Positions 23,922 to 32,340 of a stretch of 64,000 nucleotides of DNA are shown here, in pieces. A program made the position numbers and the translations under genes. This DNA is from Pseudomonas campi (GTDB lineage Bacteria > Pseudomonadota > Gammaproteobacteria > Pseudomonadales > Pseudomonadaceae): positions 4,216,001 to 4,280,000 of the forward strand of contig NZ_CP053697.2 of assembly GCF_013200955.2 (NCBI RefSeq), in the 5' to 3' direction. Position 1 is the first letter of the stretch. Each line of letters starts with the position of its first letter. The notes under the pieces were generated by a model. It searched no databases. It was not told the DNA's origin and saw nothing but the letters and a program-made list of their open reading frames with translations.

Positions 23922-25125
23922 ACAGACTCGGCGGAACCTGTCCGAGCACTGCCGCCGACAGCCGCAACATGCTCGCCGCCCGGCACTCCACCAACTGCTC
24001 CGGGCCCTGATTGGCCGGCAATGCGAGGAACTCGGCACTCAGGTTGAGCACCAGCGCCTCACGGGAGAACACCCCGCTACCCAGGGCATAGAAGGCCGCG
24101 ATCAGTTCGCGCAGGCCGAACGGCAGGCGCCAGCGGATACGCAGGGCCGAACCGAAACCGGCGGCACGCTGGCGCAGGGCCGCCTCGATCTGCTGATTGC
24201 CCAGCTCGCCGCCGGCATCCAGCCAATCCTGCAGGCTGCGCAGCAGGGCCAGCTCGCCAATGTTGTGCAGCAGGCCGGCGGTGTAGCACAGCTCGTTATC
24301 CAGCCCCAGGCGCCCGGCCAGCCAGTAGGCCAGCTCCGCGCTCTGCTGAGCCTGGCGCCCCGCCAGCAGGGCCAGCTCGCTCAGGCGGGCATCCTGCAGC
24401 AAGGCATTGCGCTGCACGGCCAGGCCCAGCACCAGGTTCAGGCTGCGCGCCACGCCCAGGCGCTGCAAGGCCTGGGACAGGGTCTGACAGGCCACGCCAC
24501 GGTGTTCGGCGCCACTGTTGGCGGCGGCGATCAGGCGCGCGGTGATCTGCGGATCACGCACAAACTCCTGCTCCAGCTCACCGAGGCTCAGTTCCGCAGC
24601 CTGCAGGCTGCGCGCCACCGCGTCACGCAGGTCACCCAGCAGCGGCGCGCCCTGGCCTTCCTCGCGCACGCTATCGAGGTATTCGTTGAGATCGCTGACC
24701 AGCAGTGGCTGGCGCGGCTGGGCGACGGCCACACCATGCGTCTGCAGCAGGCCTTGCAGGCGCTGGCGCAGGCTTTCCGCGTTAAACGGCTTGGCCAGGT
24801 AGGCGGTCGGGGCCAGCGGCAGGGCGGCCCGCACGCTGCGCGCATCGGTATGGCGGCTGATCAGGATGAATGGCAGGGCCGGGGTGCGTGGGTGGCGGCG
24901 CACCTGGCGCAGCAACTCGACGCCGTCGAGCGCGGCCAGCTCACCATCGGCAATCACCAGGTCCGGCAGCCTGCGCCGGCAACGGGCCAGAGCCGCGTGG
25001 CCATCGGCGACCTTGGTCACCACGGCGTCGCTGCGTACGTCGAGCACCAGCTGGGCAAGTAGATCGGCTGTCCAGGGGTTCGCTTCGGCAATCAGAATCT
25101 CCGGAGCAGCAACCGGGGCAGTCAT
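23908..25125 (-). CDS. Receiver-HDOD signalling protein
   Basis: A 405-residue cytoplasmic protein. The N-terminal receiver (residues 10-125) has the acidic pair in IAEANP, a phosphoacceptor Asp in DLVIADGEL, and the conserved Lys in YLAKPF. After a linker comes an HDOD domain (about 165-360), with LSLGELEQEFVRDPQITARL and AGLLHNIGELALL, the non-enzymatic HD-related output fold found in many two-component and c-di-GMP-linked proteins. No catalytic HD pair is required in this family. No histidine kinase is adjacent, so the partner is unknown. Its tail overlaps that of the GGDEF-EAL gene on the other strand. Confidence 0.88.
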   Translation of the reverse strand: MTAPVAAPEILIAEANPWTADLLAQLVLDVRSDAVVTKVADGHAALARCRRRLPDLVIADGELAALDGVELLRQVRRHPRTPALPFILISRHTDARSVRAALPLAPTAYLAKPFNAESLRQRLQGLLQTHGVAVAQPRQPLLVSDLNEYLDSVREEGQGAPLLGDLRDAVARSLQAAELSLGELEQEFVRDPQITARLIAAANSGAEHRGVACQTLSQALQRLGVARSLNLVLGLAVQRNALLQDARLSELALLAGRQAQQSAELAYWLAGRLGLDNELCYTAGLLHNIGELALLRSLQDWLDAGGELGNQQIEAALRQRAAGFGSALRIRWRLPFGLRELIAAFYALGSGVFSREALVLNLSAEFLALPANQGPEQLVECRAASMLRLSAAVLGQVPPSLFRRD

Positions 25126-25320
25126 GGAAACCTCAAAAGTGATGGCAAAATAGTGGCGTCAAACAGAAGGCGCGCAAGTCTACGGATTAAGTGCGGCGGC
25201 GCCAGGGCAATCCGACGAAATACCGGACAATTTGTCGGGTTAAGCGTTACATCGCCATCGTTGCCAGACAAGGCTCTATTGCAAGACTTGCAGAGGCGAA
25301 TTGCCGCAGGTGACGCAGGC

Positions 25321-25878
25321 TTATGGCTGCACGATCCTCGCCAGCAGCGCCTTGCTGGCCGCCAGGACTTCTTCCTGGCGCTGTTCCGTGGCCAGCATGC
25401 GCGCCACCACCAGCGCGCCAACACACTGGGCGAGGATCGCCCAGGCCAGCTCGCCACTGCCCAGCACCTCGGCCCAGGCCTGCTGCAGGCGCACCAGCCA
25501 GTGCTCGGCCTGCTCGCGCACGCTGATATCGGCGCGGGCGATCTCGGCACCCAGGGTGGGGATGGCGCAGCCGCTGTCCGGATGCTGCACATGGGCCATG
25601 CTCAGGTAACGCTCCAGGCAGCGCTGCAGCTTGGCGCGGCTGGCTTCCGCGCTGTCACCGAGCAGCGCCACGCTGTGGCTCAGCTCGCGCTCGACGATGG
25701 CGCTGAACAGGTCGTTCTTCGATGGAAAGTGGCTGTAGAACGCCCCTCCCGTCAGGCCGATGGCCTTCATCAGGCTGTCCACGCCGGCCGCGGAAAAACC
25801 GCCCTGCTTGGCGATGGCGCCGCTGCTCTGCAACAGCTTCTCGCGGGTCTGGGCCTTGTGCTCGGGCGAATAGCGCAT
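25321..25878 (-). CDS. TetR-family repressor
   Basis: A 185-residue regulator. The N-terminal helix-turn-helix is FSAAGVDSLMKAIGLTGGAF followed by YSHFPSKNDL, the standard TetR recognition region. The start is ATG at 25878 (MRYSPEHKAQTREKLLQSSG); the frame extends 16 codons upstream across the operator without similarity. It is divergent from the SDR gene across 90 bp that contain a near-perfect palindrome, so repression of the SDR gene and autoregulation are expected. The inducer is unknown. Confidence 0.9.
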   Translation of the reverse strand: MRYSPEHKAQTREKLLQSSGAIAKQGGFSAAGVDSLMKAIGLTGGAFYSHFPSKNDLFSAIVERELSHSVALLGDSAEASRAKLQRCLERYLSMAHVQHPDSGCAIPTLGAEIARADISVREQAEHWLVRLQQAWAEVLGSGELAWAILAQCVGALVVARMLATEQRQEEVLAASKALLARIVQP

Positions 25879-25939
25879 GGGAGTCTCCGCTGCTAAACCT
25901 GCTTGACGATGCGGCGAGCGTAGCATAACGTCCGTTTAG

Positions 25940-25954
25940 CTAACGATCGTTTAG
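25940..25954. promoter_or_regulatory. Probable TetR operator
   Basis: CTAACGATCGTTTAG contains the perfect palindrome AACGATCGTT extended outward with one mismatch, placed between the divergent TetR and SDR genes. CCGTTTAG just upstream may be an additional half site. Confidence 0.6.
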
Positions 25955-25968
25955 TAAAGGTGAAGTCC

Positions 25969-26709
25969 ATGAACACGCAAAACAACGACAACAAAGTGGT
26001 ACTGGTGATCGGTGCCGGCGACGCCACCGGCGGGGCCATCGCCAAGCGTTTCGCCCGCGAAGGCTATATCGCCTGTGTGACCCGGCGCAGCGCCGACAAG
26101 CTGCAGCCGCTGGTCGATGAAATCCGCGCTGCCGGCGGCCAGGCCCATGGCTTTGCCTCGGATGCGCGCAAGGAGGACGAGGTTGCCGCGCTGGTCGAGC
26201 AGATCGAAAGCAGCATCGGCCCGATCGAGGCCTTCGTCTTCAACATCGGCGCCAACGTGCCGTGCAGCATCCTCGAGGAGACCGCGCGCAAGTACTTCAA
26301 GATCTGGGAGATGGCCTGCTTCTCCGCCTTCCTCACCGCCCAGGCGGTGGCGCGGCGCATGGTCACCCGCGGGCGTGGCACCATCCTGTTCACCGGCGCC
26401 ACCGCCGGCCTGCGCGGTGCCTCGCACTTCGCCGCCTTCGCCGGCGCCAAGCACGGCGTACGCGCCCTGGCACAGAGCATGGCGCGTGAGCTGGGACCAA
26501 TGAATATCCACGTCGGCCACGTGGTGGTGGATGGTGCCATCGACACCGCGTTTATCCGTGACAGCTTCCCCGAGATGTACGCGCGCAAGGAGCAGGACGG
26601 TATCCTCAATCCCGAGCATATCGCCGACAACTACTGGTTCCTGCACGCCCAGCCGCGCGATGCCTGGACCTTCGAACTGGATCTGCGCCCCTGGATCGAA
26701 AAGTGGTGA
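25969..26709 (+). CDS. SDR-family protein with atypical active site
   Basis: A 246-residue Rossmann-fold protein of the short-chain dehydrogenase family. The cofactor loop is GAGDATGGAIAKRF, a variant of TGxxxGxG. The catalytic YxxxK is FAGAK near residue 159, so the tyrosine is replaced by phenylalanine, and the usual active-site serine lies in FTGATAGLRG, where threonine/alanine occur instead. Classical oxidoreductase chemistry is therefore doubtful. ATG at 25969 is preceded by AAGG; an in-frame GTG at 25960 is less likely. It faces the TetR gene and precedes a NahD-like isomerase gene, and related proteins with the same Phe are known in other pseudomonads. Confidence 0.87.
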   Translation: MNTQNNDNKVVLVIGAGDATGGAIAKRFAREGYIACVTRRSADKLQPLVDEIRAAGGQAHGFASDARKEDEVAALVEQIESSIGPIEAFVFNIGANVPCSILEETARKYFKIWEMACFSAFLTAQAVARRMVTRGRGTILFTGATAGLRGASHFAAFAGAKHGVRALAQSMARELGPMNIHVGHVVVDGAIDTAFIRDSFPEMYARKEQDGILNPEHIADNYWFLHAQPRDAWTFELDLRPWIEKW

Positions 26710-26760
26710 CGTGCATCGACCCGCTGCGCCCATTGCGCGGCAGCGTCCATGCCTGAGTCC

Positions 26761-26825
26761 GTAGGAGCGAGCTCTGCTCGCGAAGCGGCCAAGCGAAAAG
26801 CTTCGCGAGCAGAGCTCGCTCCTAC
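26761..26825. repeat. GTAGGAGCGAGCTCTGCTCG palindrome
   Basis: GTAGGAGCGAGCTCTGCTCG pairs with CGAGCAGAGCTCGCTCCTAC; a long hairpin between the SDR and isomerase genes. Confidence 0.8.
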
Positions 26826-26897
26826 ATTAGCGCTCACCCCCGCGCTCGGTGCGGTGGCGATACCCCGACAAGAACAATCAGCAAGCGAGAAAGCCTT

Positions 26898-27491
26898 ATG
26901 AGCAAATCCGTCGAGTTCTACTTCGACTTCGGCAGCCCCACCACCTACCTGGCCTGGACCCAGCTGCCGGCGCTCTGTGCCGCGGCGGATGCCGAGCTGG
27001 TGTACAAACCCATGCTGCTCGGTGGCGTGTTCCAGGCGACGAAAAACGCCTCGCCGATCACCATCCCCAGCAAGGGCCGCTTCATGCTGCAGGACCTGCA
27101 GCGCTTCGCCCGGCGCTACCAGGTGCCGATGCAGTTCAACCCGCACTTCCCGATCAACACCCTGGGCCTGATGCGTGGCGCGGTGGCGGTGCAACTGCAC
27201 ATGCCGGAGCGTTTCGACGCCTATGTGACGACGATCTTCCGGGCGATCTGGGTCGACGCCTTGAACCTCGGCGACCTAGCGGTGCTTGGCAAGGTGCTGA
27301 GCGAAGCGGGTTTCGATGCGCAAGCGCTGCTGGCGCTGACGGCCGAACAGGAGGTCAAGGACCAACTCAAGGCCACCACCGAGGAAGCAGTCAAGCGCGG
27401 CGTGTTCGGCGCGCCAAGCATGTTCGTCGGCAACGAGCTGTTCTTCGGTCAGGATCGCCTGGATTTCGTCGTGGAAGCCCTGCAGGCCTGA
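26898..27491 (+). CDS. DsbA-fold isomerase, 2-hydroxychromene-2-carboxylate isomerase-like
   Basis: A 197-residue thioredoxin/DsbA-fold protein of the NahD/kappa-GST type. FYFDFGSPTTYLAW near residue 7 supplies the serine that replaces the redox cysteine in HCCA isomerases, and GVFGAPSMFVGNELFFGQDR near residue 166 is the cis-proline region. NahD interconverts chromene carboxylates in naphthalene breakdown with glutathione, but no other naphthalene genes are present, so the actual substrate here is unknown. It is 188 bp after the SDR gene with a hairpin repeat between; the two may be co-transcribed. Confidence 0.88.
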   Translation: MSKSVEFYFDFGSPTTYLAWTQLPALCAAADAELVYKPMLLGGVFQATKNASPITIPSKGRFMLQDLQRFARRYQVPMQFNPHFPINTLGLMRGAVAVQLHMPERFDAYVTTIFRAIWVDALNLGDLAVLGKVLSEAGFDAQALLALTAEQEVKDQLKATTEEAVKRGVFGAPSMFVGNELFFGQDRLDFVVEALQA

Positions 27492-27503
27492 CAGCGCGCC
27501 TGG

Positions 27504-27562
27504 GTAGCCCGGATGCAATCCGGGGACGGAGCGGCCTGCTTCCCGGATTGCATCCGGGCTAC
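27504..27562. repeat. REP palindrome (GTAGCCCGGATGCAATCCGG type), copy 2
   Basis: Same outer arms as the element at 19166-19224, in the 387-bp gap 27492-27878 that contains only repeats and a terminator. Confidence 0.85.
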
Positions 27563-27635
27563 GAGGTAATGCTCTTCACTTAAGGAAAATGCAGCGGACA
27601 TGCAACGGGATAATGACTATCTGGCAACACGGACA

Positions 27636-27734
27636 GTCCCCTCTCCCACTTGTGGGAGAGGGTTAGGGAGAGGGGCGGCGTGGCCTGCTCAACCCTCTCC
27701 CCCGGCCCCTCTCCCGTGAACGGGAGAGGGGAGC
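27636..27734. repeat. Double GAGAGGG palindrome
   Basis: Two tandem hairpins of the CCCCTCTCCC/GGGAGAGGG family, from GTCCCCTCTCCCACTTGTGG to ACGGGAGAGGGGA. Confidence 0.8.
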
Positions 27735-27772
27735 AAAGCGTTTAAGTGAACGGTATTATGCATTCGCCAGGC

Positions 27773-27798
27773 AAAAAAAGACCCGCTTGCGCGGGCCT
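27773..27798 (-). terminator. Terminator after gabT
   Basis: On the minus strand GGCCCGC, loop GCAA, GCGGGTC, then seven T. Confidence 0.87.
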
Positions 27799-27878
27799 TG
27801 AAGAAACGCCTGGCCTGGTGAGCTTCAGGCGGATTCTGTGAGGCCTCCAACGGGGAGGAGGAAGCCTCGGCAGAGCAG

Positions 27879-29159
27879 TTACGCCAGCTCGTCGAAGCAC
27901 TCGGCGACGATGGCCAGGCCTTTTTCCAGCTGGGCGTCCGGGATGGTGACCGGCATGAGGAAACGCACCACGTTGTAGTAGGTGCCGCACGACAGCAGGA
28001 TCAGGCCCTTGTCACGCGCCTTGGCAACGATCTTGCCGGTCAGCTCGGCGGCCGGCTTGTTGGCGTCGCCGCCTTCGAAAAGCTCGATGGCGATCATCGA
28101 ACCCAGGCCGCGCACGTCACCGATGACCTTGTGCTTGGCCGCGATCTCACGCAGGCCAGCCTTGAGCTTTTCGCCCACGGCTTGGCTGCGCTCCAGCAGC
28201 TTCTCTTCGTCGAACACTTTCAGCACGGCCAGGGCCGCGGCGCAGGCGATCGGGCTACCGGCATAGGTGCCGCCCAGGCCGCCCGGGGCGATGGCGTCCA
28301 TGATCTCGGCCTTGCCGCACACGCCGGAGATCGGGAAACCGCCGCCGACCGATTTGGCGAAGGTGGTCAGGTCCGGCACCACACCCAGTTGTTCGCTGGC
28401 GAAGAAGGTGCCGGTACGCCCGGCACCGGTCTGTACTTCGTCGGCGATCAGCAGAATGCCGTGCTGGTCGCACAGGGCACGCAGGCGCTTCATAAAGGCC
28501 GGCGAGTTGACGTAGAAACCACCTTCGCCCTGCACCGGCTCGATGATGATGGCGGCGATGTCCTGCGGCTGCGCGTCGTTCTTGAAGATGCGTTCGATGC
28601 TGGCGATCGACTCGTCTTCGCTGACGCCGTGGATTTCGCACGGGGCGACGGCGCGGTACACGCCAGCGGGCATCAGGCCCATGCCGGCGGAGTAGGGAAC
28701 CACTTTACCGGTCAGGCTCAGGGTCATCATGGTGCGGCCGTGGTAGGCGCCGGTGAAGGCGATCACGCCGACGCGGCCGGTGGCGGCACGGGCGATCTTC
28801 ACCGCGTTCTCGACGGCTTCGGAGCCGGAGGTGACCAGCAGGGTCTTCTTGGCGAAGTTGCCCGGCACGCGCTTGGCGATCTCTTCACAGAGTTCGATGT
28901 AGGGCTCGTAGGCCAGCACCTGGAAGCAGGTGTGCGACAGCTTGGTCAGCTGCTCCTGCACGGCTGCCACCACTTTCGGGTGCAGGTGGCCGGTGTTGAG
29001 CACGGCGATACCGCCGGCGAAGTCGATGTACTCGCGGCCTTCGACGTCCCACACGGTGGCGTTCTCGGCGCGCTCGGCGACGATCGGGTGGATTTGACCT
29101 ACACCGCGCGGAACAGCGGCAGCACGGCGTTGCAGAATGGATTCGTTGGTCTTGCTCAT
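27879..29159 (-). CDS. gabT: 4-aminobutyrate aminotransferase GabT
   Basis: A 426-residue class III PLP aminotransferase converting GABA and 2-oxoglutarate to succinic semialdehyde and glutamate. VTSGSEAVENAVKIARAATG binds the cofactor phosphate, GAYHGRTMMTLSLTGK and LLIADEVQTGAGRTGTFFA (with the cofactor Asp) follow, and the Schiff-base lysine lies in LTTFAKSVGGGFP near residue 268. The start is ATG at 29159 (MSKTNESILQRR); 14 further upstream codons have no similarity. It follows gabD on the same strand with a 202-bp gap, giving the usual two-step GABA-to-succinate path; in other pseudomonads these genes also handle 5-aminovalerate from lysine. Confidence 0.95.
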   Translation of the reverse strand: MSKTNESILQRRAAAVPRGVGQIHPIVAERAENATVWDVEGREYIDFAGGIAVLNTGHLHPKVVAAVQEQLTKLSHTCFQVLAYEPYIELCEEIAKRVPGNFAKKTLLVTSGSEAVENAVKIARAATGRVGVIAFTGAYHGRTMMTLSLTGKVVPYSAGMGLMPAGVYRAVAPCEIHGVSEDESIASIERIFKNDAQPQDIAAIIIEPVQGEGGFYVNSPAFMKRLRALCDQHGILLIADEVQTGAGRTGTFFASEQLGVVPDLTTFAKSVGGGFPISGVCGKAEIMDAIAPGGLGGTYAGSPIACAAALAVLKVFDEEKLLERSQAVGEKLKAGLREIAAKHKVIGDVRGLGSMIAIELFEGGDANKPAAELTGKIVAKARDKGLILLSCGTYYNVVRFLMPVTIPDAQLEKGLAIVAECFDELA

Positions 29160-29361
29160 GGTTTCCTCATCGGCCGCTTGTGTTGGCGCGGCTTGGTCCA
29201 AGGATGATGACGATGGGGCGGGGCTTGGCAGCTAGCGATGATCGAACTGCCAGGCTCCTGCCGACTCGTCTGCAGGGTTCGCCGGTGCCACCACCGGAAA
29301 CGCCGACGCCGGGTGACCACGGCTCCTGCCTGTCACCCGACACCCACGGAAATCAGTTAAC

Positions 29362-30813
29362 TCAGATGCCACCCAAGCAGAGATATTTCAGCTCGAGATA
29401 GTCTTCGATGCCGTACTTGGAGCCTTCACGACCCAGGCCGGAGGCTTTCACGCCGCCGAACGGCGCCACTTCGGTGGAGATCACCCCGGTGTTGATGCCG
29501 ACCATGCCGTACTCCAGCTTTTCCGCCACGCGGAACACGCGACCCAGGTCGCGGGCATAGAAGTAGGAAGCCAGGCCGAACTCGGTATCGTTGGACATGG
29601 CGATCACTTCGGCCTCGTCCTTGAAGCGGAACAGCGGCGCCAGCGGGCCGAAGGTTTCTTCCTTGGCCACGGCAGCGTTGTTCGGCACGTCGATCAGGAT
29701 AGTCGGTTCGAAGAAGCTGCCACCCAGGCTGTGCGGCTTGCCGCCGGCAACCAGCTTGGCGCCTTTGCTGATGGCGTCCTCGATGTGCTCCTGGACCTTG
29801 GCCACGGCCTTGTTGTCGATCAGCGGGCCAGTGGTGGTGCCATCTTCCAGACCGTTGCCGATCTTCAGCTTGGCCACGGCCACTTTCAGCTTGTCGACGA
29901 AGGCGTCGTACACGCCATCCTGGATGTACAGGCGGTTGGCGCAGACGCAGGTCTGGCCGTTGTTGCGGTACTTGGAGATCAGCGCGCCTTCCACGGCGGC
30001 ATCCAGGTCGGCGTCGTCGAAGACGATGAACGGCGCGTTGCCGCCCAGCTCCAGGGACACTTTCTTGATGTCCTGGGCGCACTCGGCCATCAGCTGGCGA
30101 CCGATTTCGGTGGAGCCGGTGAAGGTCAGCTTGCGCACGATCGGGTTGCTGGTCAGCTCGGAGCCGATGTCGCCGGCGCTGCCGGTGACCACGCTGAACA
30201 CGCCAGCCGGAATCCCGGCCTTCTCGGCCAGTGCGGCCAGGGCCAGGGCGGAGTACGGGGTCTGCGAAGCAGGCTTGAGCACCATGGTGCAACCGGCGGC
30301 CAAGGCCGGGCCGGCTTTACGGGTGATCATCGCCGAAGGGAAGTTCCACGGGGTGATGGCTGCGGTCACACCGATCGGCTGCTTGAGCACGATGATGCGC
30401 TTGTCCGGCTGGTGGCCGGGAATGGTGTCGCCATAGATGCGCTTGGCTTCTTCGGCGAACCACTCGAGGAAGGAGGCGGCGTAGGCGATTTCGCCCTTGG
30501 CTTCGCTCAGCGGCTTGCCCTGTTCGATGGTCATCAGGCGGCCGAGGTCGTCCTGGTTTTCCATCATCAGTTCGAACCAGCGACGCAGGCGGTTGGCGCG
30601 ATCCTTGGCGGTCAGCGCGCTCCAGGCCGGCAAGGCGCGCTCGGCGGCTTCGATGGCGCGACGGGTTTCCGCGCGGCCCATTTTCGGCACGCTGCCGATG
30701 ATCTCGCCGGTGGCCGGGTTGTTCACCGCGATGGTCTGGCCGCTGTCGGCGTCCAGCCACTGACCGTCAATGTAGGCTTGCTGGCGGAACAGCTGGGCGT
30801 CTTTCAGTTGCAT
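29362..30813 (-). CDS. gabD: Succinate-semialdehyde dehydrogenase GabD
   Basis: A 483-residue aldehyde dehydrogenase oxidising succinic semialdehyde to succinate with NAD(P). TPWNFPSAMITRKAGPALAA, FTGSTEIGRQLM, the catalytic glutamate in LELGGNAPFIVF and the catalytic cysteine in NNGQTCVCANRLY are all intact; GMVGINTGVISTEVAPFGG is the GabD C-terminal signature. The start is ATG at 30813 (MQLKDAQLFRQQ), giving the exact length usual for Pseudomonas GabD; the open frame continues far upstream without similarity. It is the first gene of the gabDT pair. Confidence 0.96.
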   Translation of the reverse strand: MQLKDAQLFRQQAYIDGQWLDADSGQTIAVNNPATGEIIGSVPKMGRAETRRAIEAAERALPAWSALTAKDRANRLRRWFELMMENQDDLGRLMTIEQGKPLSEAKGEIAYAASFLEWFAEEAKRIYGDTIPGHQPDKRIIVLKQPIGVTAAITPWNFPSAMITRKAGPALAAGCTMVLKPASQTPYSALALAALAEKAGIPAGVFSVVTGSAGDIGSELTSNPIVRKLTFTGSTEIGRQLMAECAQDIKKVSLELGGNAPFIVFDDADLDAAVEGALISKYRNNGQTCVCANRLYIQDGVYDAFVDKLKVAVAKLKIGNGLEDGTTTGPLIDNKAVAKVQEHIEDAISKGAKLVAGGKPHSLGGSFFEPTILIDVPNNAAVAKEETFGPLAPLFRFKDEAEVIAMSNDTEFGLASYFYARDLGRVFRVAEKLEYGMVGINTGVISTEVAPFGGVKASGLGREGSKYGIEDYLELKYLCLGGI

Positions 30814-30888
30814 ATTGTTCTCCTGGTGCGCGGCGCCGCCGGGGCAGGCAGTCAAGCAAAAAGCGGGCAGCCGAATGCGGCTACTCAG

Positions 30889-30906
30889 CGTTTGAAATGT
30901 CAAACG
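30889..30906. promoter_or_regulatory. Palindrome upstream of gabD
   Basis: CGTTTGA, spacer AATG, TCAAACG forms a perfect 7-bp dyad 76 bp before the gabD start. The 332-bp gap 30814-31145 holds nothing else recognisable. The binding protein is unknown. Confidence 0.4.
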
Positions 30907-31145
30907 AATCCTAGGGCCAGCTTCGGCAAAGGGCAATAGGGATGTTCGATAAAAACCACAAAATAGCAAAAAAGTATGAACAGCCGAGGTCAGCCACCGA
31001 TTTCCCTGTTGCCCCTCCGCCAGCCAGCCCGGCCATGAGTGGCGCGGCTGCCGGGGCAGGCACAGGCGCGCCGCACGGGCGTTCAATATTCAGAACGAAC
31101 GTGCAACAAGAGCCTGTAGTGCTGTTCGCCCTGCGCTACAGGCTT

Positions 31146-32156
31146 TCAGCGGCCGTGCAGGCTGTCGCGGTACTGGCTGGGGCTCTGCCCGCTCCAGCGC
31201 TTGAAGGCGCGGCTGAAACTGCTGCTGTCGGCGAAACCGAGCAGGTAGGCGACTTCGCTGATCGAGCAATCGGCTGCGCCCAGGTGTTGCACGGCCAGGG
31301 CATGGCGGGTCTCGGCGAGCACCTGCTCGTAGCTGCTGCCTTCCTCGCTGAGATGGCGCTGCAGGCTGCGCAGGCTCAGGTGCAGACCATGGGCCAGCAC
31401 CTCGGCGGAGGGCTCGCCATTCGGCAGGCATTGTTCCAGGGCGCGGCGCAGGCGGCGGCCGACGGTATCCGGCTGCAGGGCGTCGAGGCGTTTGCGCAGC
31501 ACCGCCTCGTTGTGCGCGGCCAGCTCCGGGTTGCCGTCATCCAGCGGGCGGTCGAGGTCGACGCGGGCGAAGCACAGCACGTCCTCGGCCGCGGCGAAAT
31601 GCACCGGCGCGCGGAACGCTTCCAGCCAGGGCTGCGGATCGGCCGGCGGCGGTCGGCGCAGGTGCACGGCCAACGGCGCGTAGCTGCGCCCCAGGCGATT
31701 GCGGCAGGTGCGCACGTAGATCGCGGCGAAAGCATCGATGGCCTCGGCGGCCGGTGCCGAGCCGCCCGGCGGCAGGCGGAAATGCAGCTCGCAGCTGTCG
31801 CCGACATCGCGTAGCTCCAGCTCCAGGGCATCGCTGACCACCTGGTGGTAGCGCACGATGCGCTCGAAGATCTCGCGCAGGCTGCCACTGGCCATCACCG
31901 CCATGCCAAGGGCGTGGAAGGTGGTCGGCGCCACGTGCCGCGAGGTGTTCAGGCCCAGCGCCGGGTCGCCACTGGCGGCCACGGCCAGTTGCCACAAACG
32001 GGTGGTGGCCGACAGCGGGTAGCGGGCGTTGGCGTCGTCCAGCAGCAGCGGGTCGAGGCCGGCCTCGCGACACAGGGCGGCGCTGTCCAGGCCGAGGCCG
32101 TCGAGTTGGCGACGCAGGGCGCGGGTCCAGCTGGCCAGGGTGGAGGCTTCAGTCAT
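31146..32156 (-). CDS. AraC-family transcriptional regulator
   Basis: A 336-residue regulator of the OruR/GliR-like class: an N-terminal arabinose-binding-type domain of about 200 residues (ATTRLWQLAVAASGDPALGL) and a C-terminal double helix-turn-helix (SLRSLQRHLSEEGSSYEQVL and ISEVAYLLGFADSSSFSRAF, then KRWSGQSPSQYR). The start is ATG at 32156 (MTEASTLASW); ATG 32168 is an alternative. It is divergent from the desaturase-quinone reductase-rubredoxin operon, and two tandem 21-bp direct repeats lie immediately before it, so it probably regulates that operon and itself. Confidence 0.9.
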   Translation of the reverse strand: MTEASTLASWTRALRRQLDGLGLDSAALCREAGLDPLLLDDANARYPLSATTRLWQLAVAASGDPALGLNTSRHVAPTTFHALGMAVMASGSLREIFERIVRYHQVVSDALELELRDVGDSCELHFRLPPGGSAPAAEAIDAFAAIYVRTCRNRLGRSYAPLAVHLRRPPPADPQPWLEAFRAPVHFAAAEDVLCFARVDLDRPLDDGNPELAAHNEAVLRKRLDALQPDTVGRRLRRALEQCLPNGEPSAEVLAHGLHLSLRSLQRHLSEEGSSYEQVLAETRHALAVQHLGAADCSISEVAYLLGFADSSSFSRAFKRWSGQSPSQYRDSLHGR

Positions 32157-32157
32157 G

Positions 32158-32199
32158 CAGGTTGGCATTCTCGGTCAACAGGTTGGCGTTATGGGTCAG
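32158..32199. promoter_or_regulatory. Tandem 21-bp direct repeats, probable AraC-type operator
   Basis: Positions 32158-32178 and 32179-32199 are direct repeats identical at 17 of 21 positions; both begin CAGGTTGGC and end GGTCA. Two head-to-tail sites one base-pair phase of two helical turns apart are the typical binding arrangement of AraC-family activators. Confidence 0.6.
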
Positions 32200-32340
32200 G
32201 CGAGAGTGGCGGCAGGCGCGCACAGTAGCCTGGACGATTTCCCACAGACGTTTTTCCACAGATGTCTTCCCACAACAGTCCGCATGCCGACCCGCTGCCC
32301 CGCATGGCAACGCTCGGCGAACAGAGAAGAGGATGCGTGC

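Noticed and set aside
27636..27734. Possible CRISPR-like array because of repeated GAGAGGG units
   Set aside because: The units are inverted rather than direct repeats, have no regular spacers, and recur singly at four other intergenic sites; they are REP-like hairpins.
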